A DNA stretch of 36,550 bases from JAMPXD01 sp041481895 (GTDB lineage Bacteria > Desulfobacterota > Desulfuromonadia > Geobacterales > Geobacteraceae), in assembly GCA_041481895.1 (NCBI GenBank), contig JBGPCQ010000009.1:1-36550 (forward strand). The letters run 5' to 3'. This document shows positions 30,250-36,550 of this stretch, piece after piece (positions within the stretch are counted from its first letter, which is position 1; each line of letters opens with the position of its first letter). The position numbers were made by a program, and so were the translations under genes. The notes under the pieces were generated by a model. That model did not search any database, was not told the DNA's origin, and saw only the letters and a program-made list of their open reading frames with translations.

Positions 30250-30278
30250 TTGCCTTGCCCGGGCGCATAAGGTACTAT
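30250..30278 (+). promoter_or_regulatory. Promoter for the small membrane protein and nth
   Basis: TTGCCT (30250-30255), 17 bases, TACTAT (30273-30278). It would give a leader of about 70 nt before the start at 30353. Confidence 0.5.
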
Positions 30279-30352
30279 GATGCCCGCCCCGTCGGGGGTA
30301 AGGGACTGTCCGGAAATGAAATTATTTCAGGACTGACCCTAAGGGAGCGGGT

Positions 30353-30583
30353 ATGACAAAGGGACGGGGGAGTAAGCTGGCAATCATTGCACTGGTAATT
30401 TACGTGATTGGCGGGGTCGCCACGTTTGGCGGGCTGGGCCTGGTAGTCTTGATGAAAGGACGGGACCTCCTGGGGATGGGGGACGGGCGGGGCATCGGCC
30501 TGGTATTCCTGTGCGTCGGGCTCTGCCTCTCTATTTTCGGAGTCCTGCTCATGCGGATATTCAGGAACCGGAGCGGCTTGTGA
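30353..30583 (+). CDS. Small membrane protein of unknown function
   Basis: 76 residues with two membrane segments (LAIIALVIYVIGGVATFGGL, then LVVLM; and GIGLVFLCVGLCLSIFGVLL) linked by a short glycine-rich loop and ending in basic residues RIFRNRSGL. I recognise no family. AAGGGAGCGGGT precedes the ATG. Its stop overlaps the GTG start of nth by four bases (GTGA), so both are translated from the same mRNA; a functional link to DNA repair is not implied. Confidence 0.7.
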   Translation: MTKGRGSKLAIIALVIYVIGGVATFGGLGLVVLMKGRDLLGMGDGRGIGLVFLCVGLCLSIFGVLLMRIFRNRSGL

Positions 30584-31236
30584 AAGACCGTGAAATCCAC
30601 GAAGCGATAGTCCGCCTGAAGGAAGCGGTCCGCCAGTGGCGGACACCGGCGGTTACTATCGTTTCCCGTCGGGATGGGGACCCGTTCAAGGTCCTCGTTT
30701 CCTGCATTCTCTCGCTCCGAACCCAGGACAGGACCACGGCCGCAGCTTCCGAGCGTCTCTTTGCCCTCGCCGACACCCCTGCCGGAATGGCGGCGCTCAC
30801 CACTGAGGCGATAGAAAAGGCGATTTATCCCGTCGGTTTCTACCGGGTCAAAGCCGTGCAGATAGCCGGGATATGCACGGCCCTCCTCGACAGGTTCCAG
30901 GGGAAAGTCCCCGGCGATCTCGACGAACTGTTGAAATTCAAGGGGGTGGGACGCAAGACCGCCAATCTCGTCATTACTCTCGGTTTCGGCAAACCGGGCA
31001 TATGCGTGGATACCCATGTCCACAGGATCTGCAACCGGTGGGGGTATGTAGCGACAAAGACGCCGGAGGAGACCGAATTCGTCCTCCGCGCCAGACTGCC
31101 TGAAGAATACTGGCTCATCATCAACGATCTTCTCGTCACCTTCGGGCAGAACCAGTGTCTTCCGGTCTCCCCGCACTGCTCTTCCTGCCCCCTTCGGCAT
31201 CTCTGTGACCGGGTCGGCGTGGTGAGATCGCGATAA
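30580..31236 (+). CDS. nth: Endonuclease III
   Basis: 218 residues. A base-excision DNA glycosylase and AP lyase for oxidised pyrimidines. The helix-hairpin-helix LLKFKGVGRKTANLVI contains the catalytic Lys, and the following VDTHVHRICNRWG has the catalytic Asp. The C-terminal 4Fe-4S site is complete: C-x6-C-x2-C-x5-C in CLPVSPHCSSCPLRHLC. Start GTG 30580 has GGAG six bases upstream and overlaps the previous stop. Repeat A3 starts within a few bases of its TAA stop. Confidence 0.96.
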   Translation: MKDREIHEAIVRLKEAVRQWRTPAVTIVSRRDGDPFKVLVSCILSLRTQDRTTAAASERLFALADTPAGMAALTTEAIEKAIYPVGFYRVKAVQIAGICTALLDRFQGKVPGDLDELLKFKGVGRKTANLVITLGFGKPGICVDTHVHRICNRWGYVATKTPEETEFVLRARLPEEYWLIINDLLVTFGQNQCLPVSPHCSSCPLRHLCDRVGVVRSR

Positions 31237-31240
31237 AAAA

Positions 31241-31476
31241 GAAAGGGTGCTTTTCCGCCCTGGCGGTGTCAAGCAGCGGGCTTACTTGTGACTCGGACCT
31301 CTGGTCCTCGCCCTGCGGGCAGCCTGAAGCTGTCTACTTTCGCTGCCGCGAAAGTTTGCGGCGGATTTAAGGGCACGCCTCCGCGCAATCCCTTGATTTC
31401 CTTGCCAGGACAAAAAATCCCCTCTTTCCGAATCGGAAACCAGTAGTTTCTCATCCGGATTGCCGGATGGAAACTA
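31241..31476 (+). repeat. Family A repeat, long copy with lost left end (A3)
   Basis: Nearly identical to A2 over the interior but on the opposite strand. It begins at GAAAGGGTGC, so the left terminal hairpin is missing. Hairpins: GGACC/GGTCC (31295-31307), GCCC/GGGC (31310-31320), CAGC/GCTG (31320-31332), ACTTTCGC/GCGAAAGT (31336-31355). The right-end hairpin (31446-31474) is intact, but its loop is ATTG instead of the AGTTT of other copies. It ends GGAAACTA. Confidence 0.85.
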
Positions 31477-31563
31477 AATAAGGGCGCTGCTGCCCGGTTT
31501 TAATGAAATATATCTTTTTTTGAAATTATGGTATTGTCTCTTCGTTCAAGTGGTTGTACTATT

Positions 31564-31579
31564 ACATAACTTGTTATGT
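31564..31579. promoter_or_regulatory. Palindrome ACATAAC-TT-GTTATGT, possible operator
   Basis: A perfect 7-2-7 inverted repeat 29 bases before the start of the dehydrogenase gene at 31609, in an AT-rich stretch. It is the kind of site a dimeric repressor or activator binds; no regulator is adjacent. Confidence 0.4.
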
Positions 31580-31608
31580 GCATTAACTTTAGATTCAGGA
31601 GGCCTGAC

Positions 31609-32475
31609 ATGTTTACGAATATCGGATTTTTGGGACTGGGCACTGTTGGCAAGCATATGGCGGCGAACCTTCTCAAGGGGAACTATAACCTGACGGTGTA
31701 TGATTCGGAGCCGGGTGTGGTTGCCGAGCTCGTCACGCTCGGCGCAACGGCGGCTGCCTCTCCCCGGGAAGCTGCCAAGGGAAAAGATCTGGTTATCCAG
31801 ATCCGTCCCGAAAAGGAGCGGTTGCTGCCCGACATCTACGGGGAAAACGGGGTCTTTGCCGGCATCGATCCCGGCACCATCCTGGTCGACATGGGGACCC
31901 ATTCCCTGGAAAGCACCCTGGAGATGGCCGACGAAGCGGTAAAACACCGCGTCTTGTTCCTCGACGCACCGGTCTGGGGGACCAAGGAGCATGCGGCGAA
32001 CGGGCTCCTTACCATTCTGGCCGGCGGCGATCCCTCACTGGTCGGCCGTTGCCGCGAGCTCTTCTCCTTTTTCGGCCTCAATGTCATCCATGTGGGAGAC
32101 ATCGGCGCTGCCACCAGGATGAAGTTCATCGTCAACCTCGTCCAGGGGGAACTCATGGTCGCCCTGGCGGAAGCGCTCGTGTTCGGCGAGAAGATGGGAT
32201 TCAATGCCGACAAGATACTCGAGGTCCTGGATTCCGGCGGTGTCGCCTCCCCGCTGTTCCACTCCAAGGGGCGCAGCATCTCCCGGGGTGACTTTTCCCG
32301 CAATCTGGCCCTGAAATACGTTTTCGAACAACTCCAGCTGGTCATGGAAAAGGCCGCCTCCATCAAGGTTGAACTCCCCGCTGCTGAAACGGCCTGCAAG
32401 CTCTACGAGCAGGGGATCAAGGACGGCAGGGGCGAGGAGGATTTCTCCGCAGTGGTCAAAGTGCTCCGCAAATAG
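31609..32475 (+). CDS. NAD(P)-dependent beta-hydroxyacid dehydrogenase family protein
   Basis: 288 residues. The Rossmann motif GFLGLGTVGKHMAANL (about 5-20) is at the N-terminus. DAPVWGTKEHAANGLLTILA contains the substrate-binding segment of the family, and GAATRMKFIVNLVQGELM carries the catalytic Lys. The group includes 3-hydroxyisobutyrate, tartronate semialdehyde and glyoxylate/succinic semialdehyde reductases. The exact substrate is not clear, but the last type is known from Geobacter. Start ATG 31609 has AGGAGG seven bases upstream; the ATG at 31576 has none. It ends at a bidirectional terminator and appears monocistronic. Confidence 0.88.
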   Translation: MFTNIGFLGLGTVGKHMAANLLKGNYNLTVYDSEPGVVAELVTLGATAAASPREAAKGKDLVIQIRPEKERLLPDIYGENGVFAGIDPGTILVDMGTHSLESTLEMADEAVKHRVLFLDAPVWGTKEHAANGLLTILAGGDPSLVGRCRELFSFFGLNVIHVGDIGAATRMKFIVNLVQGELMVALAEALVFGEKMGFNADKILEVLDSGGVASPLFHSKGRSISRGDFSRNLALKYVFEQLQLVMEKAASIKVELPAAETACKLYEQGIKDGRGEEDFSAVVKVLRK

Positions 32476-32495
32476 CGTACGTTTCTACTGTATGG

Positions 32496-32531
32496 AAAAA
32501 GGGCGTCTCTCAGAGAGGGACGCCCTTTTTT
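32496..32531. terminator. Bidirectional terminator
   Basis: AAAAAGGGCGTC (32496-32507) and GACGCCCTTTTT (32519-32530) are perfect complements with a U-run in both directions, between convergent genes. Confidence 0.88.
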
Positions 32532-32564
32532 GTCGGCACACATAAACCGGATTCTGTTTGCGGG

Positions 32565-33197
32565 TCACTCCCCGGGATATTCGGCCAGGCTCCTGAGGGT
32601 CTCCTTCAACTCGAATGCGGCTGCGCCGAAGAGACGGTCAATGAGCCTCGTTGTGAGAGCGGGAGGATAGAGGGGGAACCCGAGGCGGTAAACAATGTCG
32701 AGAAAGCCGTCCTGCCGGTTCTCCTCGAGAAAGAGCGCTCCATACTGGAACAGGGGTGAAAAGAGGAGCGCATCCTCCATGACCGCTTCGTCCTCGCTGT
32801 AAAAGGGGAGAACCATCTCGAGGGAGAGGCAGCTCCCCTTGCCTCCGGCATCCTCGGCAATGTAGAGGAGCACCTCGTCCTGCTGGCCCCCTCCATACTC
32901 TGCCGCTTCGGGGCAGACGGCTCCTGCGGGAAGAACCATAAGTCTTCCGAGGTGCGGGTCGAGACCGTATGGCAACTTCCTGTCGAGCAGGAAACGCTCG
33001 AGTGCAGCGAAGGCCTTGGCCTGCTGTCGCTCCATGCCGTCATAGAACTCTGTCCGGAAGTCGTCTCTCCGGGCAATCAGCTCCTCAAGGGGGATGGATA
33101 CCTCTTCATCTCCCGCAGGGCGCGTACTTCTCTTCTCCGCGTTGTCCACCACGAGTCGCAGCTGAGGGCGTTTCCGGTCATCCTTATCGTGTGCCAT
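32565..33197 (-). CDS. Conserved-looking hypothetical protein
   Basis: 210 residues, cytoplasmic, no membrane segment. I do not recognise a family. The N-terminus is basic (MAHDKDDRKRPQLRLV), followed by a helical region (EELIARRDDFRTEFYDGMER and an aliphatic stretch FAALERFLL). The rest mixes strands and helices (EVLLYIAED, LSLEMVLPFYSEDEAVME, FSPLFQYGALFLEENRQDGF). The start is placed at ATG 33197, with GGAAAGG eleven bases before it; the frame remains open to about 33266 without a better site. It stands alone between two leftward or convergent genes. Confidence 0.6.
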   Translation of the reverse strand: MAHDKDDRKRPQLRLVVDNAEKRSTRPAGDEEVSIPLEELIARRDDFRTEFYDGMERQQAKAFAALERFLLDRKLPYGLDPHLGRLMVLPAGAVCPEAAEYGGGQQDEVLLYIAEDAGGKGSCLSLEMVLPFYSEDEAVMEDALLFSPLFQYGALFLEENRQDGFLDIVYRLGFPLYPPALTTRLIDRLFGAAAFELKETLRSLAEYPGE

Positions 33198-33284
33198 GCA
33201 AAAACAAACCTTTCCGTAATTCCCTTCGTGACAGATAACTTTACCTCCATCAGCTGGAGGAAGCAAGGATATAGCGCAGGGATG

Positions 33285-33316
33285 TTAGTGCGGCGAACTA
33301 ACCGCACGAGACACTA
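33285..33316 (+). repeat. Family E small hairpin repeat, copy E2
   Basis: TTAGTGCGGC, GAACTA, ACCGCACGAGACACTA. It has the same termini and stem (GTGCGG/CCGCAC, 33288-33293 and 33302-33307) as E1. Its last three bases (CTA) are the stop codon, on the minus strand, of the dehydrogenase gene at 33314. Confidence 0.6.
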
Positions 33317-34297
33317 TGCCTCTCCCTGATTTACGACGTTAACCGGTTTCCCTTTAAGAAACGATTCGATATTTCGGGCCGTGAGTTCAACCAGCCGTTG
33401 CCTCGCCTCAAAAGCCTTCCAGCCGATATGCGGGGTCATGATAACGTTCTTCATGCCGAATAACGGATTATCCTTTGATGGGGGCTCAACTTCCTGAACG
33501 TCAAGCGCCGCGCCGGCAATGACGCCATTTCCCAGGGCTTCGATCAGATCCGCTTCTTTTATAATCGGTCCCCGTGCAACGTTGATGATGAATGCGGAAG
33601 GCTTCATCAGTTCCAGCCTGTCCTTGTTGATAAGATGTTTTGTAGCGGGTGTGAGCGGACAATGGATGGTGACAAAATCACTCTGCCTGAGCAAGTCTTC
33701 CAGGCTGACGAACTCTATCGCCGGGTCGATTCCCCGTTTCGGGGTCCGATCGCACACGATAACCTTCATGCCGAGGCTCCGGGCCACTTTAATCGCCTGC
33801 TGCCCGATGGCGCCGCCGCCGATTACTCCCAGTATCTTGTTCTGCACTTCGAAGTGCGGCAGCTGCAGATATCGGGTAAAGTTGTCAAAATTTTTCTGCT
33901 GGAGCATGATCTGCTGCTGGACTAATGAGGAACTCAAGTTCAACAGCAGGGTAATCGCCAGCTGCGCAACGGCTTCGGAACTGTAACCCGGAACGTTGCA
34001 CACAGTGATGTTTTGTGCTCGTGCAGCGGCGATGTCTATGTTGTTATAGCCGGTACCTGCTTCACAGATGAGTTTGACAGAGGGAGGAAATTGAGTGATT
34101 AAATCCTTTCCAACGGGGATTTCCTTGGTGATGACGATATCCTGGTCTTGAATTCTTTTGAGTAAATCCTCATTGCTGCTATCGTCGTATTTCTTGAAAA
34201 CAGTGAGTGCAGTCAACGGTGAAAAATCGAGTCTGTTATCAAAGTCCAGTTTTGCGGCATTAACAAATACCGTGTTGCTCATGGCCGTGTTGTTCAT
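33314..34297 (-). CDS. D-isomer-specific 2-hydroxyacid dehydrogenase
   Basis: 327 residues. Cofactor motif GVIGGGAIGQQ near the middle; CEAGTGYNNIDI before it; catalytic Arg in INVARGP, Glu in DVQEVEPP and His in TPHIGW complete the active site. Glycerate or hydroxypyruvate reductases (HprA type) are the closest familiar pattern, but the substrate is uncertain. Base composition is visibly lower in GC than neighbouring genes, with more AAA, AAT and ATT codons, which may indicate acquisition by transfer. GGAG eight bases before the ATG supports the start. A TATAAT box on the minus strand (34360-34365) lies upstream, with no clear -35. Confidence 0.9.
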   Translation of the reverse strand: MNNTAMSNTVFVNAAKLDFDNRLDFSPLTALTVFKKYDDSSNEDLLKRIQDQDIVITKEIPVGKDLITQFPPSVKLICEAGTGYNNIDIAAARAQNITVCNVPGYSSEAVAQLAITLLLNLSSSLVQQQIMLQQKNFDNFTRYLQLPHFEVQNKILGVIGGGAIGQQAIKVARSLGMKVIVCDRTPKRGIDPAIEFVSLEDLLRQSDFVTIHCPLTPATKHLINKDRLELMKPSAFIINVARGPIIKEADLIEALGNGVIAGAALDVQEVEPPSKDNPLFGMKNVIMTPHIGWKAFEARQRLVELTARNIESFLKGKPVNVVNQGEA

Positions 34298-34444
34298 GGC
34301 GCCTTCTCCGTGTGGTAGGGATTTATTAGTGCGGATTCGCTGTCATCAGAGCATGCATCATTATACAGGAAAATCCCGGAAATGGGAGTAAATGTGGCAA
34401 GGAGCCGGCGGGAATGTTGAAAATATCCATGCACGGAGGCCGGG

Positions 34445-34472
34445 TTGACGACGGGCCGGAGCCGGGTATAAT
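34445..34472 (+). promoter_or_regulatory. Promoter of mscL
   Basis: TTGACG (34445-34450), 16 bases, TATAAT (34467-34472): a near-consensus sigma-70-type promoter 50 bases before the start. Confidence 0.75.
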
Positions 34473-34522
34473 GGAGGTGAAGCATTTCAGAACGTGCGGA
34501 CTGTCACGCAAAGGGGGCAATC

Positions 34523-34930
34523 GTGCTGCAGGATTTCAAGGCATTTCTCACCAAGTCCAATGCGCTGGCGCTGGCCGTCGGCGTTATCATCGGCGCCGCA
34601 ATCGGCAAGGTCGTGTCGGGGGTCGTGGATGACCTCATCATGCCGGTCATTGGCCTCATCCTCCCTGCCGGGGACTGGCGGGAGGCGAAATACGTTCTGC
34701 GGACGGTGATCGATGCAAAAGGAAAAGCAACCGACAGCGCCATCGCCTACGGCCACCTGATCGGTCTGCTGCTCGATTTCTTCTTCATCGCCCTGGTCGT
34801 CTTTCTGATCACCAAGGCGCTGATCAAGCCGGCGCCCCCGGGGCCGCCTACCAAAAGCTGCCTCGAATGCCTGGAGACAATCCCGGCCGAGGCGCGCAAG
34901 TGCAAGGCGTGCGGGTCGGGCGTTGCCTGA
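34523..34930 (+). CDS. mscL: Large-conductance mechanosensitive channel MscL
   Basis: 135 residues, normal length. TM1 is typical: DFKAFLTKSNALALAVGVII, then GAAIGKVVSGVVDDLIMPVIG. TM2 is LIGLLLDFFFIALVVFLI. The C-terminus has two CxxC pairs (CLECLETIP and CKACGS), as in many MscL of this group. It opens under membrane tension to release solutes after osmotic downshock. The start is GTG 34523, with AAAGGGGGCAATC before it. Confidence 0.92.
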   Translation: MLQDFKAFLTKSNALALAVGVIIGAAIGKVVSGVVDDLIMPVIGLILPAGDWREAKYVLRTVIDAKGKATDSAIAYGHLIGLLLDFFFIALVVFLITKALIKPAPPGPPTKSCLECLETIPAEARKCKACGSGVA

Positions 34931-34936
34931 AATGAG

Positions 34937-34966
34937 AAAAGGCCTCCGGGGTTCCGGAGGCCTTTT
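34937..34966. terminator. Bidirectional terminator
   Basis: AAAAGGCCTCCGG (34937-34949), loop GGTT, CCGGAGGCCTTTT (34954-34966): a perfect 13-bp stem between convergent mscL and the OmpH/Skp gene. Confidence 0.9.
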
Positions 34967-34969
34967 TCG

Positions 34970-35518
34970 TTACGGCTTCTTCTGCACCGCTTCTTCCTGG
35001 TGCGCTGCGTCATAGAGCTTCAGAATATCATCCGTCATGTCCTTCACTTCGTTCTTGCCGTCGGTATAAACCAGGTCACCTTTTCTGATGAACATCGAGA
35101 AGCCGTTCTTCGTGGCGTACTCCTTGACAACCTTCTCGACTCCGGCCAATATTTTAGCGGTGAATTCGTCCTCTTTGGTCCGGAGTTCATTCTGAGCATT
35201 CTGGGCGGTCTCCTGGAGCCCCTCGTATTTTTTCTGGGCTTCTTTCTTCTTGGCGGTTTTTTCCTTGTCCGTCATCTTTTTGGATTTTGCTTCGAGGGAA
35301 TCCAGGAATTTTTTCAGCTCTGCCTCTTTCGCTTTCAGGTTGTTTTCCAGTTTTTCCTTCATCTTTTTCAGCTCATCGGACGCCTGAGCGCCTGCTTTGG
35401 ATTCCAGGGCGATCTTACGGAGGTCTACGGAGGCAATTTTTATCCCTTCCGCTGCAAACGCATTACCGGCGAGAGAAAGGACTGCACATGCGACGAGAGA
35501 GGTGAAGAGGTGTTTCAT
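34970..35518 (-). CDS. OmpH/Skp-family periplasmic chaperone
   Basis: 182 residues. The signal peptide (MKHLFTSLVACAVLSLAG, then NAFAA) is followed by IKIASVDLRKIALES, the usual start of Skp. A long Lys/Glu-rich helical hairpin comes next (about 45-130: KKMKEKLENNLKAKEAELKK and so on), then a short beta end with GFSMFIRKGDLVYTDG. Skp trimers hold unfolded outer-membrane proteins in the periplasm. It is usually next to bamA and lpxD, which are absent here, so it may be a second paralogue. Its ATG overlaps the stop of the upstream methyltransferase gene (ATGA), so they are co-transcribed. Confidence 0.85.
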   Translation of the reverse strand: MKHLFTSLVACAVLSLAGNAFAAEGIKIASVDLRKIALESKAGAQASDELKKMKEKLENNLKAKEAELKKFLDSLEAKSKKMTDKEKTAKKKEAQKKYEGLQETAQNAQNELRTKEDEFTAKILAGVEKVVKEYATKNGFSMFIRKGDLVYTDGKNEVKDMTDDILKLYDAAHQEEAVQKKP

Positions 35519-36550
35519 AACTGTTCTCCTTTGCGTTTTTGTTGTTGGATTTTACCGCTCTCGACGCGGGGCGGTCGAGGCGTTGAGGATGGAGCCGGTT
35601 CCAGGAGCGCCACATTTTCCACGTGGGGCGTCTGGGGAAACATGTCTACCGGCTGGATTTCCCGGGTGCGGTAACCGGACCGGGAGAGAATATCGAGGTC
35701 GCGGGCGAGGGTCCGGGGAGAGCAGGAAACGTAGATGATCCTTGCCGGAGCGAGGGCGGCCGTATCGGTCAGCACCCGTTCGTCACACCCCTTTCGGGGA
35801 GGGTTGAGGATGACCAGGTCATAGCTTTTCCCCCCGCTGCGGAGTTCCTCCATGATCTTCGCGGCATCGCCGAACTCGAAGCGGCAGTTCCTGATGTTGT
35901 TCAGGCGGGCATTCTTTTCCGCGTCGGCTATGGCTGCCTCGTTTGCTTCGATGCCGATGACTTCACGCGCCTCGGGTGCGAGAAAGAGGGAAATGCCGCC
36001 GATACCGCAATAGAGGTCGACCACTGCTTCGCGGCCGGACAGGCGGGCCAGTTCACGGACTTTGTCGTAAATTATGCGCGCGCCGCCGCTGTTGACCTGA
36101 AAGAAAGAACGGGGGGAGATGGAGAAAGCTGTCGTGCCGATGGTCTCCCGGAGTTCCTTCCGGGGGGTGATGAAATGGTCATGTTCTCCGAGAATGGTAT
36201 TTCCCGACGTACTGTTGACGTTCTGGACCACGACCTCCACCTCGGGAACTGCTGTCCGGAGGTGCTTGGCCAGGTGATGGATTTCATTGAAGCTGCGCTG
36301 GCTGGTCACGAATGTCACCATGGCCCGGTTTTCGGCCTCGGAGACCCGCACCACCAGGTAACGGAGCAGGCCCGAGCCGCTCCGGGGGCTGAAGATCGGG
36401 ACCTTCCCTTTCCTGATCCCATCCTTGACAGCATGCACCACCTTGTTGATCAGGGGGTGGTGGAGGGGGCAGTCGCCGACATCCATGAGGTCGTGGCTGT
36501 TGCGCCGGTAGATGCCGATCAGCGGGGCGGAAAACTTGCCCGATACCACG
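35515..36550 (-). CDS. RlmD-type 23S rRNA (uracil-5-)-methyltransferase, N-terminus missing
   Basis: 345 codons are in the window; the gene runs off the right edge, so the TRAM domain and iron-sulfur Cys cluster expected at the N-terminus are not visible. Visible parts: VDLYCGIGGISLFLA (SAM motif I), EANEAAIADAEKNARLNNI, LNPPRKGCDERVL (motif IV), and VSCSPRTLARDL with the catalytic Cys (motif VI). These fit the RlmD/RumA/TrmA family, which methylates a uridine at C5 in 23S rRNA or tRNA; RlmCD-type and TrmA-type members cannot be separated here. The C-terminal 20 residues are a basic low-complexity tail. The stop overlaps the next start. Confidence 0.9.
   Translation of the reverse strand, partial: VVSGKFSAPLIGIYRRNSHDLMDVGDCPLHHPLINKVVHAVKDGIRKGKVPIFSPRSGSGLLRYLVVRVSEAENRAMVTFVTSQRSFNEIHHLAKHLRTAVPEVEVVVQNVNSTSGNTILGEHDHFITPRKELRETIGTTAFSISPRSFFQVNSGGARIIYDKVRELARLSGREAVVDLYCGIGGISLFLAPEAREVIGIEANEAAIADAEKNARLNNIRNCRFEFGDAAKIMEELRSGGKSYDLVILNPPRKGCDERVLTDTAALAPARIIYVSCSPRTLARDLDILSRSGYRTREIQPVDMFPQTPHVENVALLEPAPSSTPRPPRVESGKIQQQKRKGEQL

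Overview
This is a GC-rich bacterial chromosome segment, most likely from Geobacter or a close relative (Desulfuromonadota/Geobacterales). The evidence is a periplasmic 12-heme cytochrome built of four triheme units, a mutL-miaA-hfq order, an MglA-type GTPase, several c-di-GMP-type signalling proteins and a MutL of the endonuclease type. I see no rRNA, tRNA, CRISPR, phage or intact insertion sequence. Gene content is mostly core housekeeping, but the intergenic space is unusually rich in small structured repeats.

Layout. 1-2 kb: tail of a receiver-domain protein, a convergent REC-GGDEF diguanylate cyclase, and a small lipoprotein. 2.1-5.4 kb: mutL, miaA, hfq. 5.4-6.1 kb: a gene-free stretch with a repeat and a strong terminator. 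6.1-9.2 kb: CAP-domain protein, exported protein, peptide deformylase, and an MshEN/pseudo-receiver protein. 9.4-13.1 kb: TSUP permease, a YkuD-VanX cell-wall enzyme fusion, and a divergent diadenylate-cyclase-like protein. 13.2-15.8 kb: exported BamE-like protein, two nitroreductases and a YchJ/SEC-C protein. 16-18.7 kb: degenerate rhomboid with a zinc ribbon, the dodecaheme cytochrome and a DUF4124 protein. 19.1-24 kb: nadC-birA-coaX-fusA-type genes. 24.1-29 kb: SPOR protein, HEAT-like protein plus MglA-like GTPase, MgtC protein, and a cytidylate-kinase-like/BON protein. 29.2-31.2 kb: PHP phosphoesterase, small membrane protein and nth. 31.6-36.5 kb: two dehydrogenases, a hypothetical gene, mscL, an OmpH/Skp-type chaperone and an RlmD-type methyltransferase cut by the window edge.

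The most notable signal is not a gene. At least four families of non-coding elements are scattered through the window. Family A (four copies) has hairpin ends and TAGTTTCC-type inverted termini, exists in full (~250 bp) and minimal (55 bp) forms, shows a compensatory base-pair change, and in two copies begins on a gene's stop codon. Family B (four copies, ~190 bp) has TTAG...ATCTTCAG termini around arms of a degenerate 9-nt tandem repeat followed by its reverse complement. A related element C has 8-nt units, and three elements (D1-D3) have 6-7-nt units; D1 lies in frame inside mutL. B and C share a short block that suggests one underlying process. A small hairpin repeat (E) occurs twice. These look like non-autonomous elements moved or rebuilt by an enzyme encoded elsewhere.

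Functionally, several genes point to second-messenger signalling (REC-GGDEF, MshEN, DAC-like), envelope biology (YkuD-VanX, SPOR, OmpH, CAP, MscL) and extracellular or periplasmic electron transfer (dodecaheme cytochrome), alongside tRNA modification, DNA repair and cofactor genes.
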